Source: CAYOWK01 sp964407665
Lineage (GTDB): Bacteria > Pseudomonadota > Alphaproteobacteria > Caulobacterales > Hyphomonadaceae
Assembly (NCBI GenBank): GCA_964407665.1
Contig: CAYOWK010000009.1
Location: 1 to 64,000, forward strand
Direction of reading: 5' to 3'
Length of the DNA stretch: 64,000 bases
The first letter of the stretch is position 1; each line of letters starts with the position of its first letter. Position numbers and translations under genes: made by a program. Under the pieces are notes generated by a model, which saw nothing but the letters and a program-made list of their open reading frames with translations, was not told the origin of the DNA and searched no databases. Shown piece by piece: positions 21,351 through 31,118 of this stretch.

Positions 21351-23692
21351 TGGCTGAGCGCGTCGAAGCACTGGTTCTGCAGCTGTCGGCAGACCTCCGG
21401 CGCATGGAGCGCGCCTACGAGCGAGCCCGGCAGCAGACAAATTCCGCCACCAGCGCGATCGAGAAGCGGTTCGAGACCATGAATGGCCGGGTCGGTCGGA
21501 CCGGCGAGTTGATGGCCCGTGGCCTCGCCTCGGCCATCGCAGCGATTGGTCTGACCACCGCCATCCGGGAGGCGGCAGAGTACGCCGACGCGTGGACCAC
21601 GGCTGGAAACCGCCTGGCGGCCGCTGGCGTCCAGGCCGACCGCGTAGCAGCCGTCCAGCAGCGCCTGGTCGATCTCTCGCTGCAGACACGAACAGCACTC
21701 GGCGCGACGGTCGATATCTACGCCCGGCTGACGCAATCGACCCAGACCCTCGTCCGGACAGAGGACGACCTGCTTCGGGCGACACAGGTCATCAACCAGG
21801 CCTTCAAGGCGGGCGGGGCAGCCGCGAGCGAGCAGCAGGCCGCCATCATGCAGCTCGGTCAGGCGCTCGGCTCGGGCGTGTTGCAAGGCGACGAACTCCG
21901 CAGCATCCGTGAGAATGCGCCGCTCCTGGCTCGGGCGATCGCCAAGGAGTTTGGCGTCACCACGGCCGAGCTCAAGAAGCTGGGCGCCGAGGGCGAGCTC
22001 ACGACCGAGCGGGTGTTCCGCGGGATCCTGAAGGCTGGCGACGAGATTGGTGCGACCTTCGCCACCACGCAGGCCACGGTCTCGGACGCCTTCACGAACA
22101 TCGGCACCGTCATGACCCGGTTCATCGGCACGCTGGACAAGGCGGTCGGCGGCTCCTCGACCTTCCAGCAGATCATGGCCGCGACGGCCAAGGCGATTGA
22201 CGACACGACGGCGGCGCTGCAGCGGCAGGTGGACGCCCAGCCCGGCCAGTATCTCTCGGGACTGGCGCTCCGGATCCAAGGAGCGCTCGACCAGTCCGAG
22301 CCGATCGTCGGGGACTACCGGCTGTCGGCGAATGGGCCAGAACAGCAACTCCTGAAGCTGCCGCCGGCGCTGGAGCAGGTTCGCGACAAGCTGATGGAAA
22401 TGCAGGAGCAGGCCCAGAAGACGGGTGAGGCTCAGAAGCTCCTCGCGGTCGACAATCTGCGGAACCTGCAGGAGGAGTTGGAGGCCTACCGGCGCACGGT
22501 CGTCGAGCGGCAGGCGGCCGCGCAGGCCGAGCAGAAGAACCAGGCGTACAGGGGATCCACCTGGCGCGGCCTTCGGGACGAGATCGCTCTCCTCGGCCAG
22601 GAGCTGGAAGCCATGGACATCATGGCGAAAGCTCTGGGCGGCCAGATAACGCGGGCACGCGCGACCCCGGCCAGCGGCTTCCTGCCCGAGGCCTCGGACT
22701 CACCCGCCACGGAAGCGGCTCGCTCGACCCTGAGGCGCTTCCAGACCGACCTCGAGAAGTTCAAGGAGAGCCTCGTCGAGATCGCCGCGGCGAAGGACAC
22801 GGACGCCAACAAGTCGCGCGCCGTCGTGCAGGCTATGCTGGACTACGCCAACGCTACCGGGAGCGCGGCAGATGCACAGGCCCGCCTTGGGGATGTCGCC
22901 GCCCTCCTCACGCCGGACGATTCCGCGCTGCTCCGGGACCAGCTGGCGCTGCTCGCGGAAACCCAGCGGGAAGGGGACCGGCTCTATCAGATCTTCGACC
23001 GCCTGAACGAGGGCGACGTGGAGGTCGCGCTCGAGCTGGACACGAGCGAGTTCGACGAGTTCCTGCGGCAGGCGGACGAGACAGCCATCGCGATCGGGGC
23101 GGTCGATAGTCCGGAGATCCTGAAGCTGAAGGAGGACATCGGCCAGGCCGTGAAGGATGGGTTCCGGCAGGGTCTCGAGGACGACAACTGGGGCGACGCC
23201 CTGCGGTCGATCCTCGCTGGCGCCATGACCTCAGCCCTCGACGAAAGCCTTACCGAGATCGGAAACTGGCTCGCTGATGCCATTGTCCAACTTGGTCAGT
23301 CGTCCGGGGACTCCGGCTTCTGGTCGTCGCTCGCCAGCGGCATCGGGTCGTTCTTCGGGGGTGGGCGGGCTACGGGAGGGCCTACGGCTCCGAACCGTGG
23401 TTACAAGGTCAACGAGACCGGACGAGGTGAATTCCTCTTCATGGGATCGAACGCCGGCCAGGTGCTGACGGCCGCCCAGATCAACGGCCTCACGGCGGGC
23501 AGCGGGCGGGGCAGTGGCGGCCTCGTCATCAATGCCGGCCTCACTGTGCACGGTAGCATCGACGCCGCCAGCTGGCCGATGGTGCAGCAAGCCATGGCCG
23601 CCCAGGAGCGACGGATTGCGCAGGCCGTGCCCTCGATCGTCGATCGGCAGGTGGTGGACGGGAAGCGCAACAGGAGGCCCGGATACCGATGA
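21350..23692 (+). CDS. Tape measure protein
   Basis: This 780-residue protein starts at ATG 21350. The N-terminal 250 residues have the TMP_3 pattern (RLVDLSLQTRTALGATVDIY, GSGVLQGDELRSIRENAPLL, TTERVFRGILKAGDEIGATF). A long helical middle part follows, then a Gly-rich hydrophobic stretch and an end with RGEFLFMGSNAGQVLTAAQI. At about 1.5 angstrom per residue the tail would be some 115 nm long. It sets tail length and is released on infection. Confidence 0.92.
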   Translation: MAERVEALVLQLSADLRRMERAYERARQQTNSATSAIEKRFETMNGRVGRTGELMARGLASAIAAIGLTTAIREAAEYADAWTTAGNRLAAAGVQADRVAAVQQRLVDLSLQTRTALGATVDIYARLTQSTQTLVRTEDDLLRATQVINQAFKAGGAAASEQQAAIMQLGQALGSGVLQGDELRSIRENAPLLARAIAKEFGVTTAELKKLGAEGELTTERVFRGILKAGDEIGATFATTQATVSDAFTNIGTVMTRFIGTLDKAVGGSSTFQQIMAATAKAIDDTTAALQRQVDAQPGQYLSGLALRIQGALDQSEPIVGDYRLSANGPEQQLLKLPPALEQVRDKLMEMQEQAQKTGEAQKLLAVDNLRNLQEELEAYRRTVVERQAAAQAEQKNQAYRGSTWRGLRDEIALLGQELEAMDIMAKALGGQITRARATPASGFLPEASDSPATEAARSTLRRFQTDLEKFKESLVEIAAAKDTDANKSRAVVQAMLDYANATGSAADAQARLGDVAALLTPDDSALLRDQLALLAETQREGDRLYQIFDRLNEGDVEVALELDTSEFDEFLRQADETAIAIGAVDSPEILKLKEDIGQAVKDGFRQGLEDDNWGDALRSILAGAMTSALDESLTEIGNWLADAIVQLGQSSGDSGFWSSLASGIGSFFGGGRATGGPTAPNRGYKVNETGRGEFLFMGSNAGQVLTAAQINGLTAGSGRGSGGLVINAGLTVHGSIDAASWPMVQQAMAAQERRIAQAVPSIVDRQVVDGKRNRRPGYR

Positions 23693-24291
23693 GCGCTGGC
23701 GAGCTGATCCTTACCCACAAGCTGGTGAAGATGGACTGGGCGCCGGTGCCGATCCAGGCGGGGCGCATGGGCCAGTCCGGGGCCGAGGCGGTGACCATCT
23801 TCGGGCCGACGCTGTGGGGCCTGCAGGTGGAGACCGAGCGACTGTCCATGGCCGAGGCGCGCGCATGGACCGCATGGCTGAACCGGCGGCAGGGCCGGGC
23901 CTACAGCTTCACGTCCTGGCGCCTGTTCCGGGCCAACCCGGCCGGACTTCTGGGCACGGCGGACGGCTCGATCACGGTCTCCGCCAACGTGTCTGCCTCC
24001 ACCATCACGCTGGGCGGGGTAGGGACCTATCAGGCCAAGGTCGGCGACATGGTCTCTTACCGCACGGCCGCTAACGGCTGGTGGGCGGGCGAGGTACAGG
24101 GCGATGTCACGGCCTCAGGCGGCAACGCCACTCTGGCCGTCCTGCCGCGCCCCGTGGCCCCGCACGCCTCGACGCCTGCCGTCCGTCGCGTCCAGGCGCT
24201 GGCCGAGTTCCGCCTGACGACCGTCCCGGACCCCATCGAAGACTACACTGACCGCCGCCTCAGCTTCGAGGCGCTGCAGGTCATTCGGTAG
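23689..24291 (+). CDS. Tail tip protein, distal-tail type
   Basis: This 200-residue protein starts at ATG 23689 (ATGA overlap). It shows an N-terminal beta part (GAEAVTIFGPTLWGLQVETE) with ARAWTAWLNRRQGRAYSFT, an inserted Gly/Thr-rich domain, and a closing VQALAEFRLTTVPDPIEDYT. It occupies the place of the first protein below the tape measure in siphoviral tails. Exact homology to distal tail proteins is not proven. Confidence 0.65.
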   Translation: MSAGELILTHKLVKMDWAPVPIQAGRMGQSGAEAVTIFGPTLWGLQVETERLSMAEARAWTAWLNRRQGRAYSFTSWRLFRANPAGLLGTADGSITVSANVSASTITLGGVGTYQAKVGDMVSYRTAANGWWAGEVQGDVTASGGNATLAVLPRPVAPHASTPAVRRVQALAEFRLTTVPDPIEDYTDRRLSFEALQVIR

Positions 24292-24298
24292 GCGTCCC

Positions 24299-25009
24299 AT
24301 GCCGCACATTCTTTCGCCGGAAGCGGAGGCCGCGTTCGCCGCCGGCCTGATTGCGCCCGTCGTCCTGGTCGATTTCTATCTGGCCACATCCGAAGGCGAC
24401 CCTCTGACGCTGCGGATGTCGAGCCGGGAGTTCGATCTCACCTTCGCGGCCAATGACGGGATCGACGGTACAGACGCGGTCGCCTACTCGCCGATGTTTC
24501 AGCGCATGAACGTCGATCTGTCGGTGCGGCAGGCGATCGGCTTTGCCTCGCAGCCCATCACGATCACGCTGGACGGGTCGCGCGCCGGCGACGACGAGGA
24601 CCTGACCGGCCTGTTTGCAGATGCGGACTGGCACCAGCGGCCGATGCGGGTCCGGCTGATTGTGGTCAATGTCGAGACGCTGGCAACGCCGTCCGCCCCT
24701 GAGTACGAGTGGCGCGGCCGCCTCGACCACCGGGACTTCCGGCGCCAGCCTGACCAGCCCAGCCGGATCGTCATCACAGCGCAGGGCGGCATCTTTCGCG
24801 TGCGGGGGGCCAACCGCCGCCTGCGCACCCACGAGGATCAGCAGCGCCGTCTGGCCGGCGACATGTTCTTCTCAGGGACCGCCCGGATGGTCGCGGCCGG
24901 CATCGTCTGGGGCAAGAACCCGAACCGTCCCCTGGTCACCACGGGCGGCGGAGGCACGTCCAACACCGGAGGATGGGGGCCCCGGGACAACTTCCTGGAC
25001 TCCCCCTGA
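24299..25009 (+). CDS. Tail tip protein, DUF2163/hub-like
   Basis: This 236-residue protein starts at ATG 24299. The N-terminal half (VVLVDFYLATSEGDPLTLRM, SPMFQRMNVDLSVRQAIGF) and the RGRLDHRDFRRQPDQPSRIV strand fit tail-tip hub subunits seen next to DUF6950-type peptidases. The C-terminal 40 residues are Gly/Asn-rich and probably flexible. Confidence 0.65.
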   Translation: MPHILSPEAEAAFAAGLIAPVVLVDFYLATSEGDPLTLRMSSREFDLTFAANDGIDGTDAVAYSPMFQRMNVDLSVRQAIGFASQPITITLDGSRAGDDEDLTGLFADADWHQRPMRVRLIVVNVETLATPSAPEYEWRGRLDHRDFRRQPDQPSRIVITAQGGIFRVRGANRRLRTHEDQQRRLAGDMFFSGTARMVAAGIVWGKNPNRPLVTTGGGGTSNTGGWGPRDNFLDSP

Positions 25010-25425
25010 TGCTGCAGCTCGTCCGCTATCCCGACTGGGCGGCTCGCCTGCATGCCGCCCTCCTGGCCAGGCGTCGTACACCGCACCAGTGGGGCCAGTT
25101 CGACTGCGCGCTCTGCGCGGCAGACCTCGTCGCGGCGATGACCGGCGAGGACTTCGGCGCCCGCTGGCGCGGGACCTACTCGACCGAGGAAGAGGCCGAG
25201 ACCCTCTTGAAAATGGTCGGGTGGGGCGACCTCGCAGGGCTCGCTGATGCTCACCTGCCGCGCCGCCTTGAGCGTCCCCGCCGGGGCGACGTGGTGCTCG
25301 CCGACGGGCTCTACGGCCCGTTCCTCGCCGTCGTGGCGCAGGCCGGTCAAATCGCGGGCCCGACCGCCAGGGGCGTTGGCCTGACGCCGATCGGCGAGGC
25401 AAAGCTGGCCTGGAGCGTTGGGTAG
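25009..25425 (+). CDS. Tail-tip NlpC/P60-like protein (DUF6950)
   Basis: This 138-residue protein starts at ATG 25009 (TGATG overlap). WGQFDCALCAADLVAAMTG carries the Cys of NlpC-like folds, followed by DFGARWRGTYSTEEEA; GDVVLADGLYGPFLAVVAQ is the later part. The usual catalytic His after the central strands is not obvious, so it may be structural. In lambda-like tails this place is held by gpK, a peptidoglycan peptidase for DNA entry. Confidence 0.75.
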   Translation: MLQLVRYPDWAARLHAALLARRRTPHQWGQFDCALCAADLVAAMTGEDFGARWRGTYSTEEEAETLLKMVGWGDLAGLADAHLPRRLERPRRGDVVLADGLYGPFLAVVAQAGQIAGPTARGVGLTPIGEAKLAWSVG

Positions 25426-28400
25426 ATGTCAGAGGCAATCGGCGCAGCGGCCTATTGGGTAGGGAGTGCGATCTCTTCGCTCATCCCGGCCGGAGCAAGC
25501 TCGGGCGTGGTCGCATTCGGCAGCGCCGCTGCATATGCCGGTTACGCAGCGGTCTATGTCGGTCTGACGGCTGCTGTCTCCTACGGCGTCTCCGAGCTCA
25601 CAAAGCCCGACTCCGGCGGCATCGGCGCCAGTCAGGGCCGGGAGCTGCAGCTGCAGGTCGATCCGACCTTCCCGCGGCAGATGTGCATCGGCCGTCGCCT
25701 CGTCGCCGGGTCGATGGTGGCTCACTACTCGTGCGGGCCGAACCGCGAGCGCCTGCACCTGGTGATCCCGCTCGTCGACCACCCGGTGCAGCAGTGCGCC
25801 CGGGTCTTCGGCGATGGCCGCCTCGTCTACAACACGCCGCTGGTCCATGGCGTCCGAACCGAGATCCCGTGGGACGACCGCATCGGCGGCCTCGTCTACA
25901 TGACGTTCTGGGATGGCCGTCCGGGCCAGACCTACGACTCCAACCTGGTCTCGGAATCGGCGATCGAGCCGGACGTGGTTGCTGGCCGGAAGCCGGGATG
26001 GACCACGGCGCATGTCGGCGCCGGCATCGCCTGGGTCCACATCGAGCTCGGCTACAACACCAACGTCATGACCTCGATGCCGTCGTTCCTCTTCGACATC
26101 GTCGGGGCAGGACTCTACGACCGCAGGCTGGATTCCACCGCTGGCGGCTCCGGCGCCCACCGGATCAACGACCCCTCCACCTGGCTGGACGAATGGTCGG
26201 ACAACCCGGCGACGGCCCTCGACCACTTCCTGCTCGGCATCAAGGTCGAGGATGACGATCTCGCGTTCGGCGTCGGCCTGCGAGCGGACGACGTCCCCTA
26301 TGCCGCCATGGCCGCTGCCGCCGACCTTTCCGACGAGGACGTCGTCACGGGGGAGGGGGCAGGGGCTGCGACCATCAAGCGCTACCGGGCCAACGGGGTC
26401 GTCTCGGCTTCGGACACGTTCGAGGACGTCATCGAGGCCCTGCAGCTGCAGATGGGCGCGCGCCTCGTCGACTATGGCGGGCGGATCGGGATCGTCCCGG
26501 CCGAGGAACGCACCCCGGTCTGCTCGCTCTCGGATGGCGACTGGGTCACGGACGACAGCGTGTCCTACACGGACCGGCGGACGTTCGATGACCTCGTCGG
26601 CGGGGTCGAGGGCCGGTTCGCTGACCCTAACAACGTCTACCAGCCGACGCCGTATGAGGCCCAGCTGGCGCCCGAGGCGTCGTTCGCCGATGGCGGGGAG
26701 GCCGCGACCCGTACGCTCGAGCTGCCGTTCGAGGTTCACCCGCGCCGGGCGGCGCGCCTTGCCCGGATCTGGCTGGAGCGGGAGCGCCGCCAGGCGCGGC
26801 TGTCGGGGACCTTCACCTTTGCCGCATGGGAGCTGGAGCCGGGCGACTGGTTCTCCTACTCGTCCACCCACGAGCAGCTCGAGGACGAGCTGTTCGAGGT
26901 CCTCGACATCGTCAAGAACGCGGACTTCTCGGTCACCCTGACAGCGCAGGCCGTGGATGCCGGGATCGTCGCCTTTGACAACGACAACGACCCGGACCTG
27001 TCAGAGCCGGTCTACCTCGAGCCGGTCAGCCTCTGGCTGGACACGCCCGAGTTCGAGGTCGAGGCGACGACGCTCACGGCTTCGGGAACAGTCGAGCCGG
27101 CGCTGCTCTTCACGCTGACGTCGGATGACCCCCTCGCGCGCGAGATCGTCATCGAGCGGGCCCAGTGGAACGCCGGAACGTCCGAATTCACCGGCGCCAG
27201 CATCTTCAGCGTCCACCACACGGACGAGGCGACGACGGTCTTGCGCACCGGGATCCTGCCGTCGACCGCCTACAAGGTCCGCTGCAAGTCCCGGGCAGGC
27301 GCGCGGGAGTCGGACTGGGCGGAGTGGAGCGGGGCAGTCACCACCGGCTCCAGCTACACCGTCCCGCGCGCCGGTACGGCGGACGCGGCGACGGGCGGCA
27401 GCGCGCTCGCGACTGCACTGGCGGGCCTTGGATCGACCGACGCGGCGCTCGACGCCTCTATTGCCGCCCTCGACACTCGGGCCGATGCTCTGGAGACGGC
27501 GGCGGCCGCAGCCGACAGCCGTCTTGACGCCGTCGAGAGCGACCTCGCCGCCGCGGTCTCGGACCTCGACGCGGATATTGCCGCCGCCGATGCGCGGCTC
27601 GATGCCGCCGAGAGCGACCTTGCGCTGCAGGGCACGGCCATTGGCTCGCTGGAAACCGTGACGGCCGGGCAGGCCACGCAGATCAGTGGCCTGCAGGCGC
27701 GCACGACGATCAACGCAAACCTGCTGCCGAACTCCACTGGCGCCGGCGGTCTGGACGGCTGGGTCAATCCTGGTGCCTGGCAGGTCTATGACCATCCGCT
27801 CTGGGGGCCGTGGTTCAACCGGCTGTTCACCGGGGGCTCGACGTTCACAGAGTATTTCTACAACGAGGACGAAATCGAGGTATTTGCGTCGACGCAATAC
27901 ACGGTGAGCTTCTCGCCATTCCTGGCGGGCCTCGATGGCGGCATCGTCACCTTTTATATCGTCTACTACAACTCGGGCGGCGCATATGTCGGCGAGGGCG
28001 GCAATCTCGCCCTGACGGCCGACAGCACAACTGGAGCGCGGCACTCGGCGACGTTCACGACAAGTGAGACGACGGCCAAGGTCCGGTTTGCCGTCGCCAT
28101 GGTCAACGCCGTCGGCGATCCGACCTACGCTCACGTCGGCTTCTGGCAGGGCAAGATCGAGCGCGGCGCGACGGCGACAGTCTGGAGCGATGACGCCACG
28201 CTCTCCGAGGCGCGGGCCCGTATAACTACTGTCGAGACAACCGCCGCCGCCAACGGCTCGGCCATCGCGACCCTCGATAGCCGCCTCGACGCCGCCGAGA
28301 CTGGCATCGATGGCGTCACTGAGGAGGTCTCGACCCTCACTGCCGCCAATCTCATCAGCCGCATGGCGGCGGTGGATGGTGGGTCGGCCAGCGCGCAGAC

Positions 28401-30525
28401 GCTCGCTGCCGTCAAAGCCGAGCTGGAAGGCGATATCGCGGGCGAGGCGTCTGCCAGGTCAGCTGCCGTCAGCAGCGAGGCGTCTGCCCGGGTGAGTGGG
28501 GACAATGCGGCTGCGGATCGGCTGGACGAGCTGGAAGCTACCGTAGACACGCCGACGACGGGGCTCGCCGCCCGGGTCACCACCGCCGAAAGCGCCATCT
28601 CCGACCTCGACAGCACCAAGGCCGAAGCCTCGACCGTCACGTCCCTGTCGTCCACGGTCGCCTCTCAAGGCTCGGCGCTGACGACCGCCGAGGGCGAGAT
28701 CGATGCGCTCCAGAGCGATCTGGACGCCGCAGAGGCGACCATCGTTACCCACACGGCGGACATCACCGAGAATGCATCGGCTATTGCGGACGCAGAGAGC
28801 GCAATCGCCAGTCTCGACAGCCGTCTGGATGCTGCGGAGACCGACGTATCGGGGCTCGAGAGCACCGCATCGAACCTCTCTAGTCGTATGGCGGCGGTGG
28901 ACGGCGGCAGCGCTTCGGCGCAGACCATCGCGCAGGTAAAGGCCGAACTTGAAGGGGACATAGCCGGCGAGGCATCAACGCGAGCGGCGGCCGTTTCGTC
29001 GCTCACCTCGGCGGATGCGACGGAGGCCTCGACGCGAGCCGCAGCCGTCTTGGCGCTGGAAGCAAAAACCAACGTCCGCCAAAACCTGATGCCCTATCCG
29101 AGCGGGCTAGGTAACGACGCGCTTGCGTCCACCATCGGGTGGAATGTCTTCAGCGCGCCGACGCCGACGCAGCCGCTCTACATGCCGTTTTACTCGCCGG
29201 CCGGCGGCGCTTTCTACTACATCGTCTGGTCGAGCGGTTATAATTCGGCTGGCGCGGCATACATCGTCTATGAGTTCCCGAATGCCGTGGCTCCAGGTCA
29301 GGTATTGACCCTCTCGCTGGCTGGCAACACGAACCTCTCAGGCGCGACCTACACGCTGGGCGCGCGGAACAGCAGCCACGCCGATCTTGGCTTTTCAAGC
29401 AATGTGGCGGTCCAACTCACGCGCAATAGTGTCTCCTACACGATGCCGACAGGTGCGGCCTATGCGGTGCTGGTCATCCAGATCAACGCGCAGAACAGCG
29501 CTGGCGCATACCGTGAGATGTACTTTCGCGACATCAAGCTTGAACTGGGCTCTACCGCTACAGCATTTTCGGACGACTATCTGGCGGGCAATCTGCGCGC
29601 CCGCGTTACGGTAACGGAAACCGCCATCGCCACCCTCGACAGCGCGCAGGCCGCCTTTGAGACCAGCGCAACGGCGTCGATTGGGGGGCTGTCGTCTAGC
29701 GTGTCGTCGCAGGGATCGGCGATCACCACGCTGCAGGGCGCGGCGGCAGTCTGGGAGGTGGTTGCGGCAGCCAGCGGCGGAACGCCGGCGCGCATTGGTC
29801 TGAAGACGGGTGTCGGCGGCGCCGAGGCGTGGATCGACGCGAGCAATATCTTTCACGGCGACAACACCGTTTTTGAGGACGCCTACAACAGCTTCTATAC
29901 GGAGAGCGGCGGATATCGCTTCCGCTTCGGCGGGCCGTTCCCGGCGGCGGGCTCAATGACGATGTGGCACGGCCCGACGTCGGTCGCGCTCAACAGCGAG
30001 ACGCCAGCAAACTGCGTCTTCGCACTGGGGCTGGACGGCAAGACCTACAAGGACGGCGCTGTCCTCGGAGCGCAGGCCACGGCGGGCCATACGCGCGGCG
30101 CGTCCTACAGCGGCACGCCAACCGAGGGGAGTTGGTGGGCCGACACAAGCACCAACATACTCAAGCTCTACACAGGCGGGACTTGGTACACCGTGTCGAA
30201 CCTCGCCAATCCGCTTGTGGCGACCATTTCCGACACGTCCGTCTCGACCAGCCAGCCGCAGGGCTCCAATCGCGCCACGGGTTCGCTCACCGTCACGGTG
30301 ACGGGCGGAACCTCCCCATACACCTACAAATGGCGCTCCCTCAGCGTCGGCGGCTTCGACCTGACCGCCGAGACGCCGACTGCTGCGTCCACGTTCTGGC
30401 GCGGCGATGTCGTCGAGGGGAACGTCCTCTTCGAGGAGTGGGAGTGCGTCGTCAACGACGCCAACAACTCGTTCGCCATTTTGCGTTGCGACGTCGAATT
30501 GTTCGACGGCGACTGGGAAGGATAG
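25426..30525 (+). CDS. Very long tail-tip/fibre protein with repeated domains
   Basis: This 1,699-residue protein starts at ATG 25426. Residues 1-60 are hydrophobic and Ala/Gly-rich. Residues 60-520 are a J-like hub (RELQLQVDPTFPRQMCIG, WVHIELGYNTNVMTSMPSF). About 540-650 look like a fibronectin III domain. From 660 on, heptad coiled coils alternate with two related jelly-roll-like modules, at about 759-926 and 1214-1388, each beginning N-L-(L/M)-P and ending near SDD. The coiled-coil unit RMAAVDGGSASAQT occurs twice. The last 100 residues form an Ig-like domain (GSLTVTVTGGTSPYTYKWRS). It probably binds the host surface. Confidence 0.85.
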   Translation: MSEAIGAAAYWVGSAISSLIPAGASSGVVAFGSAAAYAGYAAVYVGLTAAVSYGVSELTKPDSGGIGASQGRELQLQVDPTFPRQMCIGRRLVAGSMVAHYSCGPNRERLHLVIPLVDHPVQQCARVFGDGRLVYNTPLVHGVRTEIPWDDRIGGLVYMTFWDGRPGQTYDSNLVSESAIEPDVVAGRKPGWTTAHVGAGIAWVHIELGYNTNVMTSMPSFLFDIVGAGLYDRRLDSTAGGSGAHRINDPSTWLDEWSDNPATALDHFLLGIKVEDDDLAFGVGLRADDVPYAAMAAAADLSDEDVVTGEGAGAATIKRYRANGVVSASDTFEDVIEALQLQMGARLVDYGGRIGIVPAEERTPVCSLSDGDWVTDDSVSYTDRRTFDDLVGGVEGRFADPNNVYQPTPYEAQLAPEASFADGGEAATRTLELPFEVHPRRAARLARIWLERERRQARLSGTFTFAAWELEPGDWFSYSSTHEQLEDELFEVLDIVKNADFSVTLTAQAVDAGIVAFDNDNDPDLSEPVYLEPVSLWLDTPEFEVEATTLTASGTVEPALLFTLTSDDPLAREIVIERAQWNAGTSEFTGASIFSVHHTDEATTVLRTGILPSTAYKVRCKSRAGARESDWAEWSGAVTTGSSYTVPRAGTADAATGGSALATALAGLGSTDAALDASIAALDTRADALETAAAAADSRLDAVESDLAAAVSDLDADIAAADARLDAAESDLALQGTAIGSLETVTAGQATQISGLQARTTINANLLPNSTGAGGLDGWVNPGAWQVYDHPLWGPWFNRLFTGGSTFTEYFYNEDEIEVFASTQYTVSFSPFLAGLDGGIVTFYIVYYNSGGAYVGEGGNLALTADSTTGARHSATFTTSETTAKVRFAVAMVNAVGDPTYAHVGFWQGKIERGATATVWSDDATLSEARARITTVETTAAANGSAIATLDSRLDAAETGIDGVTEEVSTLTAANLISRMAAVDGGSASAQTLAAVKAELEGDIAGEASARSAAVSSEASARVSGDNAAADRLDELEATVDTPTTGLAARVTTAESAISDLDSTKAEASTVTSLSSTVASQGSALTTAEGEIDALQSDLDAAEATIVTHTADITENASAIADAESAIASLDSRLDAAETDVSGLESTASNLSSRMAAVDGGSASAQTIAQVKAELEGDIAGEASTRAAAVSSLTSADATEASTRAAAVLALEAKTNVRQNLMPYPSGLGNDALASTIGWNVFSAPTPTQPLYMPFYSPAGGAFYYIVWSSGYNSAGAAYIVYEFPNAVAPGQVLTLSLAGNTNLSGATYTLGARNSSHADLGFSSNVAVQLTRNSVSYTMPTGAAYAVLVIQINAQNSAGAYREMYFRDIKLELGSTATAFSDDYLAGNLRARVTVTETAIATLDSAQAAFETSATASIGGLSSSVSSQGSAITTLQGAAAVWEVVAAASGGTPARIGLKTGVGGAEAWIDASNIFHGDNTVFEDAYNSFYTESGGYRFRFGGPFPAAGSMTMWHGPTSVALNSETPANCVFALGLDGKTYKDGAVLGAQATAGHTRGASYSGTPTEGSWWADTSTNILKLYTGGTWYTVSNLANPLVATISDTSVSTSQPQGSNRATGSLTVTVTGGTSPYTYKWRSLSVGGFDLTAETPTAASTFWRGDVVEGNVLFEEWECVVNDANNSFAILRCDVELFDGDWEG

Positions 30526-30529
30526 GACC

Positions 30530-30697
30530 ATGATCCGCATTGCCGTACTCGCTGCCTGCCTGCTGGCTGCCTGCACGACCATGTCGCCCGAGGCGCAAGA
30601 GCGCGCCCGCCAGAGCGACGCCGAGCAAGACATCCGCGACGAGATCGAGCGCATGCGCGACCGGCAGGAAGGCCTGCAAGCCGACCGCCACGAGTAG
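30530..30697 (+). CDS. Small lipoprotein behind the tail genes
   Basis: This 55-residue protein starts at ATG 30530. MIRIAVLAACLLAACTT is a lipoprotein signal with the lipidated Cys at residue 15. The mature part is a short charged helix. It comes 4 nt after the tail fibre stop. A role in blocking receptors or adsorption is possible but unproven. It is not the o-spanin, which is found downstream. Confidence 0.6.
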   Translation: MIRIAVLAACLLAACTTMSPEAQERARQSDAEQDIRDEIERMRDRQEGLQADRHE

Positions 30698-30725
30698 CCG
30701 TAAACACCCCCAAAGGAGACCACCC

Positions 30726-31037
30726 ATGACCACCCTCGAAGAAATCCAGGCCGCCAAGGCCGCCGCCGCTCGCGCCGAAATGGCGTACATCCAGACGCAC
30801 GTAGAGGCGGCGCACACGCTGCTGTCGTCCGAAGGCATGCCAGACCTGCGCACCGATCTGAAGGCCATCCAGGACAAGCTGCCGAACGACGGCGAGGACT
30901 ATCGCCAGCTTGGCAACCTCTTGACGATCCTTACCCACGTCCCGGCGCACTTCGCGCGCCGCGTCCAGGTGATCGAAGCCGCCCTCAACCCGCCGCCGGC
31001 GCCGCAGATGCCGGGGGTCCAGCCTCCCGTGCAGTAG
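30726..31037 (+). CDS. Helical phage protein of unknown function
   Basis: This 103-residue protein starts at ATG 30726, after AAAGGAGA. It is mainly helical (LEEIQAAKAAAARAEMAYIQ) with a Pro-rich end. No family recognised. It is the last gene before a bidirectional terminator. Confidence 0.6.
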   Translation: MTTLEEIQAAKAAAARAEMAYIQTHVEAAHTLLSSEGMPDLRTDLKAIQDKLPNDGEDYRQLGNLLTILTHVPAHFARRVQVIEAALNPPPAPQMPGVQPPVQ

Positions 31038-31062
31038 GTCCCGATGGGGACGGAACGCAAAG

Positions 31063-31088
31063 CGGCCCCGGAGTCACCTCCGGGGCCG
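31063..31088. terminator. Bidirectional terminator between convergent genes
   Basis: An 11-bp perfect stem, CGGCCCCGGAG/CTCCGGGGCCG with loop TCAC, lies between the rightward tail operon and the leftward membrane protein gene. The following bases are T-rich but broken (TCTGCATTTAT). Confidence 0.65.
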
Positions 31089-31118
31089 TCTGCATTTATG
31101 CCGAGAATTATTCCGATC

